Source of the DNA: Lachnospiraceae bacterium
Lineage (GTDB): Bacteria > Bacillota_A > Clostridia > Lachnospirales > Lachnospiraceae
DNA: 33,576 nt
Direction: 5' to 3'
Assembly: GCA_009774465.1 (NCBI GenBank)
Contig: VSNT01000027.1
Coordinates: forward strand, 1 to 33,576
The notes beneath the pieces are model-generated. The model was not told the DNA's origin. It saw only the letters and a program-made list of their open reading frames with translations, and ran no database searches. Shown here in pieces: positions 22,833 through 30,833 of the stretch (within the stretch, counting starts at the first letter, position 1; each line of letters opens with the position of its first letter). The translations under genes and the position numbers were made by a program.

Positions 22833-24418
22833 ATATATTATTGGTTGATGACCAGCAATCAGTGGTGGATGGACTGATAAATAATTTAAATTTTAATAAG
22901 ATTGGGATTGAGAAAGTTTTCAGCGCTGCAAGTGCAAGGCAGGCAAGAAAGATCATGGAAACCCGGCAGATAGATATTTTGCTTTGCGATATAGAAATGC
23001 CGGAAGAAAATGGCTTATCTTTAAATCAGTGGGTGGTAGAAAACTATCCTTCCACAGTAAGAATCCTGCTTACTTCCCACGCTGAATTTTCCTATGCGCA
23101 GCAAAGTATTAAACTGGGATGTTTTGATTATATTATACAACCGGCTCCTTATGATGAAATTGAAGAGAGCCTGAAAAAAGCGGTTTTGAAAATTCAGCGT
23201 GAGAGCAGCATAAATACGTTTTATGATTATGGAAAGCTGTATTTATTTAATGAATTGGAAAATTTAGACCGGATTATATATAACTTATATTCCTCACACC
23301 AAAGCAATGTAACAGAGGCGGTGTTGTATTTAAATAAAGTAGGATATCCGCTGCAGCAGGATTCCCAAATACAACTGATTATGGTTGACATTTATCCTTT
23401 TCATAAACAGGATGCCGGGTATTTGTCCAACCATTCTATCAAGAAAAGTTTGATAAATGCACTGCACGAATCAAAGCTGCCCGAAGATGTTTATACACTT
23501 ATTACACTAAACAGATATAAAATGTTTGTAATAATGCTGTTCTCCAATACAGATATGCTGAACAGAATTACAGAGGATTTTTACAGAAAATTTTATTTGA
23601 AGATATCCGCAGATATTTCTGAGCAGACTGCCTGTTATGTGGGAAGAAGATCTGCCTTTGCTGCTTTACATGATGAGGCTGTATATATTCATTCCTTTGT
23701 GGATGACAATGTAATGGAAAAGGCAGAATTATTTTTTTGCGAACAGGAAGCAGGAGATGAGCTTCCGCTTAAACTTACGCATCAGATTGACAGATGGGAG
23801 AAAATGCTGAGGGCCGGATATAAGAATATCGTCATGTCAGAGATATTAAAATATATTGATTTAACGGCAGATTCCGGCACTGCCAATTTTAGAAATCTCT
23901 GTATTCTGCACCAGTCTTTGACGCAGATTTTTTTCAGATATCTTTATGAAAGCAATTTGGAGATTGAAAGCGTTTTTACAGAGGAGTATGGTTATTCAGA
24001 ATATATGGATGCCTTTAAAAGTGTTTCCGCGTTAAAAAAGGCAGTAAGCTTTATGACAAAGGCAATGGAGGGTGCGCCAAAGCAGCTTCCCGGGGAAAAT
24101 GACATAGAAATTGCCAAAACCTATATTATCACAAATATTAATAAAAACATTACTGTAAAGGAAGTGGCCGACCAGATACATCGTTCGCCGGAATATTTCA
24201 CAAAATTGTTTAAAAAGGCGACGGGAATGAATGTTAAGGATTATATTACAAGGAAAAAACATGAAATTGCAATTGATTTATTAAAAAATTCCAGCCTGCC
24301 GGTAAGCATGGTGGCGCTTGAGATTGGATATACCAACTTTTCCCACTTTACGCAGATTTTTAAAAGCATTGAAGGAATTACGCCTACTGCATACCGGCAA
24401 AAAAATACTAACAGCTAG
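22829..24418 (+). CDS. YesN-type response regulator with AraC DNA-binding domain, 529 aa
   Basis: The ATG at 22829 overlaps the kinase stop and has AGGAG upstream, so the longer frame from 22781 is not used. The receiver domain starts MNILLVDDQQ with acidic D7-D8 and phospho-acceptor D54 in LLCDIEMPEENG; T82-S83 follow. The usual Lys of the K-P signature is Gln (Q104, in CFDYIIQPAPYDE). A long middle region of about 290 residues links to a C-terminal AraC domain (about 430-527) with two helix-turn-helix units: ITVKEVADQIHRSPEYFTKL and VSMVALEIGYTNFSHFTQIF. It most likely activates importer genes of the locus; the 21-bp-phased direct repeats before the permeases at 10861 are a candidate site. 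Confidence 0.9.
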   Translation: MNILLVDDQQSVVDGLINNLNFNKIGIEKVFSAASARQARKIMETRQIDILLCDIEMPEENGLSLNQWVVENYPSTVRILLTSHAEFSYAQQSIKLGCFDYIIQPAPYDEIEESLKKAVLKIQRESSINTFYDYGKLYLFNELENLDRIIYNLYSSHQSNVTEAVLYLNKVGYPLQQDSQIQLIMVDIYPFHKQDAGYLSNHSIKKSLINALHESKLPEDVYTLITLNRYKMFVIMLFSNTDMLNRITEDFYRKFYLKISADISEQTACYVGRRSAFAALHDEAVYIHSFVDDNVMEKAELFFCEQEAGDELPLKLTHQIDRWEKMLRAGYKNIVMSEILKYIDLTADSGTANFRNLCILHQSLTQIFFRYLYESNLEIESVFTEEYGYSEYMDAFKSVSALKKAVSFMTKAMEGAPKQLPGENDIEIAKTYIITNINKNITVKEVADQIHRSPEYFTKLFKKATGMNVKDYITRKKHEIAIDLLKNSSLPVSMVALEIGYTNFSHFTQIFKSIEGITPTAYRQKNTNS

Positions 24419-25592
24419 ATTTTTTTCTCATAATCAGGCCCAGATAAATGAATGCCGCAGCCAATAACAGGCCGCAAAGATCAAATAAGAAGCGATACCC
24501 CTGGGACTTAGCCATATTTCCCAAAATCCAGCCGCCCACCATCGGGCCAAGCCCATGTGCAATATCACCGCCAAGATAATAAGTGCTGGTGGCTACTCCG
24601 CTGGATTGTCTGCCTACTTTGTTGATGCATCCCGCCTGCAGTGCAGGCTGTGCAGCTCCCTGGCCAATAGCCCGCAGAACGCAGGAAGTTAAAGCCATTG
24701 CCAAAGTAGTGCTTCGTCCCAGCAGGAACATGGAAATAACAGTAAGGATTAAACCGGGAAATACGGTATATTTCAGCCCAAGCCGGTCCATTATTTTTCC
24801 TGACAATGGTCTGATGAAAATAAGTATCAAAGCATATAAAGTAAAATAAATACTGATCCGGTCTATCTGCTGTTCCAATGCAAAAACGATTAAATAAGAA
24901 GAAATGATGCCGCTGCCAAAAGAAAAAGCACTATATACAATGGTAAAAGGAATTGCGGCCGGCGCAAAGATATCCTTAAGCATCAGTTTTTTCTTCTTTT
25001 GGCTGTGAGGAACAAAATTATCTGTCAGAAAGAAAATAATGGCAAAAGCAGCAAGGGCCATAGCTGCTGCTGCAAAAAACGCAGTCTGCATACCATACCG
25101 TTCTTCTAATGCGCTTCCTAAGGCAGGGGCGGCGGCAGAGCCTATGATATTTGACATTCCTATGTATCCAATTCCTTCCCCGGTTTTGTCTTTTGGAATA
25201 TATTTGGATGCCATACTGATCTGGGAGGTGCTGTTAATGGCAAAGCCTGTTCCGTTTATAATTCGAAACAGAATTAGAAGGGGAACGCTTTTAAAAAAGG
25301 CAAATCCAATCAGTCCGGTCGCCATAAGAAGATTTCCGGTTTTCAGCAGTTTAATGTTATTTATCCGGTCAGAGGTGACGCCGCAGATGGGGCGGCATAC
25401 CAGTGAAGTAATGGAAAATAATCCTAAAATGATTCCGGTCATTTGGAAGCCGATTTCAATATTGAGCAAATGCTTTGACAATATGGTGGTGATCAGATAA
25501 AAGGAAAATGAGCTTAAAGTACTGGTAAGCAGTATCAGGGTATACCCTTTGTTCCAAAGTTTTTCGGTTTGAGATGTCAGTTGATTTGTCAT
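24408..25592 (-). CDS. MFS transporter, 394 aa
   Basis: Twelve hydrophobic segments fit a major facilitator carrier. The loop 2-3 motif A is CGVTSDRINNIKLLKTGN, and the matching loop 8-9 region is RPLSGKIMDRLGLKYT. GTGFAINSTSQISMASKYIP lies in helices 4-5. AAAGGAA precedes the ATG. Its end overlaps the end of the YesN gene by 11 nt, tail to tail. It is downstream of the binding-protein gene on the same strand, separated by a strong terminator at 25612-25648, so it may be expressed by read-through or from an own promoter. It could export a product released by deacylation or take up a sugar; the sequence does not say which. Confidence 0.85.
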   Translation of the reverse strand: MTNQLTSQTEKLWNKGYTLILLTSTLSSFSFYLITTILSKHLLNIEIGFQMTGIILGLFSITSLVCRPICGVTSDRINNIKLLKTGNLLMATGLIGFAFFKSVPLLILFRIINGTGFAINSTSQISMASKYIPKDKTGEGIGYIGMSNIIGSAAAPALGSALEERYGMQTAFFAAAAMALAAFAIIFFLTDNFVPHSQKKKKLMLKDIFAPAAIPFTIVYSAFSFGSGIISSYLIVFALEQQIDRISIYFTLYALILIFIRPLSGKIMDRLGLKYTVFPGLILTVISMFLLGRSTTLAMALTSCVLRAIGQGAAQPALQAGCINKVGRQSSGVATSTYYLGGDIAHGLGPMVGGWILGNMAKSQGYRFLFDLCGLLLAAAFIYLGLIMRKKSSC

Positions 25593-25611
25593 AAATTTAT
25601 TCCTTTATTAA

Positions 25612-25648
25612 AAAGCCGGCGGATGATAGTAATTGTTCCGCCGGCTTT
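25612..25648 (-). terminator. Rho-independent terminator after the binding-protein gene
   Basis: AAAGCCGGCGGA and TCCGCCGGCTTT form a perfect 12-bp stem around 13 nt, followed on the minus strand by TTTTTAAT. It lies 20 nt past the stop of the binding-protein gene and 20 nt before the MFS start, where it would limit read-through to the MFS gene. Confidence 0.9.
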
Positions 25649-25667
25649 GATTTATTGAATTTATTCT

Positions 25668-27239
25668 TTACTTTTCTGCAAGCCATTTATCAAGCTGGGT
25701 TTGTTTTTCAGTAATGATTTTTTCAATTCCGGCATCCTTCAGCGCTTGCTGGAAGATGGGCAAAGTAGAATCAATATCCACTTCACCATACATTAAAGGT
25801 AAATAATACTGTGCCACAACGTTGGCGCATGCAGTCATCTCATCCACTACGTTTGTGGAATCAAACTGGAAGCCCAAAGCCAATGATTTTGCTGCATTGT
25901 TTTTCTTTTCTTCCATTTTTTCATATAAATCTTTTGCTTCATAGTCCCAGGTCAGGCATAACGTGGAATTGGGCCATACGGTGTTGCTTCCAATCTGCCA
26001 TCCCAAGTCGGCTGCCGAAGCGACTCCATCAGGAAGCTGCATCTGCCCGTCATTGTTTATTACATAATTTCGTCCTTCAATTCCGTTGGCAAGCAGGTTT
26101 GCCACAACAGGATCAGTGTACATGACAACAAGAACCTTCATAGCCTCTTCCGGATGCTTGCAAAAAGCGCTGATATGCCAGAGATAGTCTGTTACATTGC
26201 CGGTTGTGACCATAGAACCTGTGATAGCGCCTCCGGTTAAATCGAGATTTTTCTGGATTTCAATATAGGAAATATTTGATGCAGAATCCCATGAAAATCC
26301 AGGCGTTCCATCTGTAATGCCATATTGCAGATTAACTAAAGTGGCGTTTGAGTTGCTTAAAGGATCGGGACTGATCAGATCCTTTTCTTTCCAGATTTTA
26401 ACGTGCTCAAGAAAATCAATAAAGGTTTCTGATTCATAATAATTTTCAACGGTTGTGCTGTTAAGTGGATCGGTTAAAACTGCAAACATGTTGTTATCAC
26501 CAAGACAGTCAATGTTTTTCGGCATCCAGTAAGTTTGTGTTGATCCCGGGATAAAATAGCTGGCAGGGCTTGCTTCTTTCATGGCAATCATGGCGTCTGT
26601 CAGGGTATCAAGATCGTTTACCTTACTCCAGTCAATGTCAGCGGCATTTGACACATCTTCTTTTACAACATAAAAGTTTTCACTGCACCATGCGCCTATA
26701 CTGGGGATACCATATAATTGTCCGTTTACTTTTCCACAGTATAAAAAGTCTTCATATCCTTTATAAAGGTCTTTCAGGTCCTGTCCATATTCATCAAGCA
26801 GTTCATCAAGAGCAATTACCTGTCCGTTTGCCACAAGATTGCTTTCTGACGTATACCAGAAGGAAGTAAATACATCAAGGGAATCATCGCCGCCTGTAAG
26901 CAGCAGATTCATTGTAGTCTGATAGTTTCCGCCAAGGACGGGAATCAGGTCAATTTCCGCACCGGCTTTTTCACGCATAATCTTATTGATTTCTTCTTCC
27001 ACAAGAGCTTCATCAGCCATTTCTGATAAGGTGGCGTAATTTATTTTTATGACTGGATATTCTTTTTGTGTATCTGCATCAGCTTCTGTTTCAACAGAAG
27101 CATCCGGCGCCGCGGCTTCTGCCTCGTCAGGTGCGTCTTCAGATGCCGGCTGCGGAGTACCGCTTTGCTTTTGGCATCCTCCCAATGCACATGCAGTCAA
27201 ACACAGGGTTAAACATATGGCTATTAGTTTTCGCTTCAT
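25668..27239 (-). CDS. Extracellular sugar-binding lipoprotein of an LplA-like ABC importer, 523 aa
   Basis: The signal peptide MKRKLIAICLTLCLTACALG ends in a lipobox with the modified Cys at about residue 22. A low-complexity Ala/Glu/Asp linker (about 28-58) leads to the binding domain: IKINYATLSEMADEALVEEE, IDLIPVLGGNYQTTMNLLLT, and ALDELLDEYGQDLKDLYKGY, patterns of the large binding proteins (DUF3502/LplA type) that pair with LplB/YtcP permeases. AAAGGAGG precedes the ATG. The only such permeases in the window are at 11024-12856, 13 kb away on the other strand, so the importer genes are split around the enzyme and regulator genes. The family binds sugars or glycosides; ligand unknown. Confidence 0.9.
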   Translation of the reverse strand: MKRKLIAICLTLCLTACALGGCQKQSGTPQPASEDAPDEAEAAAPDASVETEADADTQKEYPVIKINYATLSEMADEALVEEEINKIMREKAGAEIDLIPVLGGNYQTTMNLLLTGGDDSLDVFTSFWYTSESNLVANGQVIALDELLDEYGQDLKDLYKGYEDFLYCGKVNGQLYGIPSIGAWCSENFYVVKEDVSNAADIDWSKVNDLDTLTDAMIAMKEASPASYFIPGSTQTYWMPKNIDCLGDNNMFAVLTDPLNSTTVENYYESETFIDFLEHVKIWKEKDLISPDPLSNSNATLVNLQYGITDGTPGFSWDSASNISYIEIQKNLDLTGGAITGSMVTTGNVTDYLWHISAFCKHPEEAMKVLVVMYTDPVVANLLANGIEGRNYVINNDGQMQLPDGVASAADLGWQIGSNTVWPNSTLCLTWDYEAKDLYEKMEEKKNNAAKSLALGFQFDSTNVVDEMTACANVVAQYYLPLMYGEVDIDSTLPIFQQALKDAGIEKIITEKQTQLDKWLAEK

Positions 27240-27450
27240 AATAAGTCCTCCTTTATGTATAATGATTACAGTTTTATAGTAGCAAAGAAAGGATATGGCA
27301 TTCTATCAGATTTCTGCGAAAAGCTGTCATAAATATGTATCTTTGGAAAATAGATAAATAATTATTTGAAAAAATTTGTAACGAAAAAAGTTAACTCCTT
27401 TTGACTTTTTCATGGAGTTCTTCGTTATACAGGGTAGAGGAGGTGAGCCT

Positions 27451-27921
27451 GTGCCTGAAAAAATAATAAGAAAGTATTATGACGAGATCTTCCGTTATTG
27501 TTATCATCATGTGGAAAGCTCTGCTGTGGCGGAGGATCTTTGCCAGGACACCTTTGTAAGTTTTATTGAGCACTATGGCAGGTACCGGCAGGAAGGCAAA
27601 ACCAAAAACTATCTCTATACCATAGCTAAAAATAAGTGTAAAGATTATTATAAAAAACTGCGCCCCATTGTTATGGAAACTGTTCCGGAGCAGGAGGCGG
27701 GGATGCGTATGGAGGAGGAAGTGGCGGTGAAGCATATGGTTATGAGCCTGCCGGAAGAGCTTAAGGAAGCAATTATTCTGCGGTATTTTCAGGGGCTGAA
27801 ATATACGGATATTGCAGCTATCCTTAAGATCAGTTCCTCGCTGGTAAAATACAGGGTAAAGAAAGGCCTGGAGCTGTTAGCCCAAATGGAAGGAGGCGGC
27901 CATGAGACAAAAGGAAATTAA
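27451..27921 (+). CDS. ECF-type RNA polymerase sigma factor, 156 aa
   Basis: The start is GTG at 27451 with AGAGGAGGTG at 27436-27445. The frame is open from 27412 but the site is inside it. Region 2 covers about residues 5-72 (YYDEIFRYCYHHVESSAVAE, DLCQDTFVSFIEHYGRY, NYLYTIAKNKCKDYYKK) and region 4 about 95-145 (MSLPEELKEAIILRYFQGLK, YTDIAAILKISSSLVKYRVK). It overlaps the next gene by 20 nt, so the membrane protein at 27902 is translationally coupled and is a candidate anti-sigma or sensor. With the ABC genes downstream, the layout resembles envelope-stress or peptide-resistance modules; the stimulus is unknown. Confidence 0.9.
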   Translation: MPEKIIRKYYDEIFRYCYHHVESSAVAEDLCQDTFVSFIEHYGRYRQEGKTKNYLYTIAKNKCKDYYKKLRPIVMETVPEQEAGMRMEEEVAVKHMVMSLPEELKEAIILRYFQGLKYTDIAAILKISSSLVKYRVKKGLELLAQMEGGGHETKGN

Positions 27922-28675
27922 AAAGAAACTGAAACAATATGAAGTATTGTCTCACAGAATTTTGTCAGAAGAAAAAGAAAGCAGAATAGAGAAACTTCTT
28001 TTGCTGGAGCCTGCAGAACGAACAAGAGGAAATTTGTGGAATTTTATATTGGAGCAGACAGGGTATCTGGAAAGATATTGTGTGATTTGGCAGACATTAT
28101 GGCTGCTGCTTTTCCTGCTTTTAGTGCGGCATGGCGGGATGCAGATTCAGGAAATGGAAAGCGAGGAAGGAATTCTGGTGTTATTTTCTTTTTTGCCATC
28201 ACTTCTTGTGATGCTTACAGTGGAGGAGATTACCAGAGTTTATCAGAAAACCATGCTGGAAATTGAATATGCCACAAAGTATTCTCTGCGAAATGTTGTT
28301 ATGCTTCGTATGGCTGTCCTTTGTATTTCTAATTGCCTGATTTTGACAGCCGGTGTTCTTGGAGGGAATGTATTTGCTGACTTAAATGTTTCGAAGCTTC
28401 TTGTTTACAGTTTTACGCCCATGATTCTTATGACAGGGATTCTGCTTAAGCTGATGCAGTACTGTCAGGGAGAAGTATTGCGGAATGCGGTTATAGGAGG
28501 ATATGTACTTATGGCTGCGCTGGCGGTATTTAACTATGTAAAGCAGCTGGGATGGTATCGCCCGGAATGTTTTGGGATATGGTGTATCGTTTGTGCTGCA
28601 GGTGTTGTCTTTGGACTATGGCAGTTTGTACTTCTGAACAGAAAGCTGGCAAACTGTGAGCAAATTCTGCCATAG
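27902..28675 (+). CDS. Six-TM membrane protein downstream of sigma factor, 257 aa
   Basis: GGAGG lies inside the sigma gene just before the ATG at 27902. A charged cytoplasmic N-terminus of about 55 residues (KEIKKKLKQYEVLSHRILSE) precedes six hydrophobic segments, from YCVIWQTLWLLLFLLLV to CIVCAAGVVFGLWQFVLL. The N-terminus is long enough to hold the sigma factor, so an anti-sigma role is plausible, but no zinc-binding anti-sigma motif (HxxxCxxC) is present. It could instead be an accessory subunit of the ABC exporter that follows by 41 nt. Confidence 0.75.
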   Translation: MRQKEIKKKLKQYEVLSHRILSEEKESRIEKLLLLEPAERTRGNLWNFILEQTGYLERYCVIWQTLWLLLFLLLVRHGGMQIQEMESEEGILVLFSFLPSLLVMLTVEEITRVYQKTMLEIEYATKYSLRNVVMLRMAVLCISNCLILTAGVLGGNVFADLNVSKLLVYSFTPMILMTGILLKLMQYCQGEVLRNAVIGGYVLMAALAVFNYVKQLGWYRPECFGIWCIVCAAGVVFGLWQFVLLNRKLANCEQILP

Positions 28676-28716
28676 GACTAAAATGCAGTCATTGTGAAAA
28701 GAAAGGGGTATGCAGG

Positions 28717-29517
28717 ATGGAGCTGGTAATAGATCGGGTGACGAAACAGTATAGGAATAAGATTGCAGTGGATCGTTTAAGCACAGTGCTGAAGGAAGGG
28801 GTATATGGCCTGCTGGGTGCAAATGGCGCAGGAAAAACTACATTGATGCGTATGATATGCGGTATTGCCAGAATTGACAGCGGAGAGATCAGATTTGATG
28901 GGGAAGAAATTGAGAAAATGGGGGGACGGTACCGGGATTTGCTGGGATATCTGCCCCAGGATTTTGGATATTATCCTAATTTTACCGCTATGGAATTTAT
29001 GCTGTATATTGCATCATTAAAAGGGCTGGACAGAAAATTTGCCAAAACGAGAAGCCGCCTCCTGTTACAGAAGGTGGGGCTGATAAGCGAAATGCGGCAT
29101 AAGATTAAAACCTTTTCCGGCGGTATGCGGCAGAGGCTTGGAATTGCGCAGGCGTTGTTAAATGATCCGGAAATTCTTGTTCTGGATGAGCCTACCGCGG
29201 GGCTTGATCCCAGGGAACGGGTGCGGTTCCGCAATATGATTGCAGAGTTGGGAAAGGACAGAATCGTTATTCTTTCCACCCATATTGTGTCGGATGTGGA
29301 GGAGATTGCAGACTGGATTTTTTTCATGAAGCAGGGGCAGTTTATTGCACAGGGAACGATGGAAATGTTGAAATCCCATTACTTCAAGGTAACCCAGGCA
29401 GAAGAAGCAGAAGCTTTTCGTCTGGAAAAACTGTACCTGTATTATTTCAGTGAAGATTTTGACAGGGAAAGAGAGGAGCTTCTTTTCGGAAAGGACGGGG
29501 TGCATGATAAGATATGA
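28717..29517 (+). CDS. ABC-2 type transporter ATP-binding protein, 266 aa
   Basis: Walker A is GANGAGKTT (residues about 33-41), the signature FSGGMRQRLGIAQALL, Walker B ILVLDEPTAGLDP, and the switch His is in VILSTHIVSD. A C-terminal extension of about 50 residues follows. The ATG at 28717 has AAGGGG at about 28702. It overlaps the permease gene by 14 nt. The family exports drugs, peptides or lipids; no substrate is evident. Confidence 0.93.
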   Translation: MELVIDRVTKQYRNKIAVDRLSTVLKEGVYGLLGANGAGKTTLMRMICGIARIDSGEIRFDGEEIEKMGGRYRDLLGYLPQDFGYYPNFTAMEFMLYIASLKGLDRKFAKTRSRLLLQKVGLISEMRHKIKTFSGGMRQRLGIAQALLNDPEILVLDEPTAGLDPRERVRFRNMIAELGKDRIVILSTHIVSDVEEIADWIFFMKQGQFIAQGTMEMLKSHYFKVTQAEEAEAFRLEKLYLYYFSEDFDREREELLFGKDGVHDKI

Positions 29518-30709
29518 GTGGAAAAAGATTTTTGAGCGCAGGCTGAACATCATAGCTATGATATCAGGGTATGTTCTGATTGCAGGATGTGTGTTTTCTT
29601 TTATTAACGGAGCAAGCTTTTATGATAAAGAAACGGACAGCTATGTGGAAGGGATTGAGGGAATTCGTTTAGAGCAGGAGAGGGCGAAAGAAAAAGAAGA
29701 TGTAATTTCCGAGGAATATATTACCCGTATAGTGAAGGAAATACAGAGTTATGGAATGGATTTGGAAAGTGATGAGGCCTATATGGAAATCATTCGTCCA
29801 ATGGGAGATATTTTCTATTTTACAGCCAAAAACTATACGGATATGCGGGAACCGTATGCAGATAGAAATGCACTTATGGAGATTGATTTGACAGATGGCG
29901 CCCAGTTTTACAGACAGCGTATGGACAAAATCAGGGATTATTTAGATATGGATTTTTCTTATGGTAATTATACGAAGGCGGAAAAGGAGTACTGGATTCA
30001 AAAAGCGGAAAATACCATTGTTCCATTTGCCTGGGGCGATAAATGCATTATGGATATGGTATGGACAACTATTGACATAGGATTTTATTTATGGTTTGTG
30101 ATCGTGATCTGTGTAAGCCCGGTTTTTGCTTTCGAGCATGAGTCGGGAGCAGTCAGTCTTTTGCTTACTGCAAAATATGGAAAAGACCGCCTTATCTGGT
30201 CTAAAATTGCGGTTTCAGTTGCTTTTACAGTGGGATATCTTTTAGTGGGAATTGTGCCGGGGATATGTGTGATAGGCCTGCTTTTTGGATTTTCAGGAAT
30301 CGACCTGCCGGTTCAGGTTTGGAATTCTGTGATTCCTTATAATTTGACAGCAGGACAGGCATGTTTTTATCATCTGGCAATTATCCTGCTGATCGGCATT
30401 ACGGTTACATTTTTTATGCTTTTTTGCTCTGCAAGGCTTAAGTCTTCTCTGGCAACGTTGGCAATTGGAATTACAGTCCTGATTGGACCGGCATTCTTTC
30501 CTATGAGCAAAGACAATGGGGCATGGAATCACATTAATTATTTGTTTCCTGTAAGAGCGGTAGATTTTAAAGAAATGCTGGGAGCTTATGTAAGTTATAC
30601 GGTGGGTGAATGGGTGATACCTTATATGGTAATGGTGGTGATTGTCTATCTGGCGATTGGAACAGCGGCTCTTATCTTTACGCGGAAAGGGTTTATAAAG
30701 ATGAGATAA
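29504..30709 (+). CDS. ABC-2 type transporter permease, 401 aa
   Basis: The ATG at 29504 overlaps the end of the ATPase gene and has AAGGA upstream; the longer frame from 29450 lies within the ATPase gene. The N-terminal helix (IIAMISGYVLIAGCVFSFIN) is followed by an extracytoplasmic acidic region of about 150 residues (SYVEGIEGIRLEQERAKEKE and beyond), then five more membrane segments. This two-helix split with a large loop is typical of bacitracin/lantibiotic-type ABC-2 permeases. It is the last gene of the sigma-ABC operon; the following gene has its own promoter. Confidence 0.88.
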   Translation: MIRYEWKKIFERRLNIIAMISGYVLIAGCVFSFINGASFYDKETDSYVEGIEGIRLEQERAKEKEDVISEEYITRIVKEIQSYGMDLESDEAYMEIIRPMGDIFYFTAKNYTDMREPYADRNALMEIDLTDGAQFYRQRMDKIRDYLDMDFSYGNYTKAEKEYWIQKAENTIVPFAWGDKCIMDMVWTTIDIGFYLWFVIVICVSPVFAFEHESGAVSLLLTAKYGKDRLIWSKIAVSVAFTVGYLLVGIVPGICVIGLLFGFSGIDLPVQVWNSVIPYNLTAGQACFYHLAIILLIGITVTFFMLFCSARLKSSLATLAIGITVLIGPAFFPMSKDNGAWNHINYLFPVRAVDFKEMLGAYVSYTVGEWVIPYMVMVVIVYLAIGTAALIFTRKGFIKMR

Positions 30710-30717
30710 GAAAGCGT

Positions 30718-30746
30718 TTGAAAGTGCGCGCGTTAAATGTTATGAT
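30718..30746 (+). promoter_or_regulatory. Promoter for the sodium-dependent transporter gene
   Basis: TTGAAA (30718-30723) and TATGAT (30741-30746) are separated by 17 nt. The predicted leader of about 80 nt contains the inverted repeat at 30778-30812. Confidence 0.65.
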
Positions 30747-30777
30747 AAAACAATGATTATAATACACAGAAGACAAG

Positions 30778-30812
30778 CTTGAAAAATCAACATGTCAGTG
30801 TGATTTTTCAAG
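30778..30812 (+). promoter_or_regulatory. 12-bp inverted repeat in the leader of the NSS transporter
   Basis: CTTGAAAAATCA (30778-30789) and TGATTTTTCAAG (30801-30812) are perfect inverted copies with an 11-nt loop. It ends 21 nt before the ATG at 30834. There is no clear U-tract after it; it could terminate the upstream operon weakly, attenuate, or bind a regulator. Confidence 0.55.
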
Positions 30813-30833
30813 CGTTTCGGAACGGAGATTAAG

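Noticed and set aside
25039..25500. 153-codon plus-strand ORF
   Set aside because: Antisense to the MFS transporter, whose membrane-helix pattern and motifs are unambiguous.
27401..27430. TTGACT / TTATAC promoter for the sigma factor
   Set aside because: The spacer is 18 nt and the predicted start of transcription would fall within the ribosome binding site, so support is too weak.
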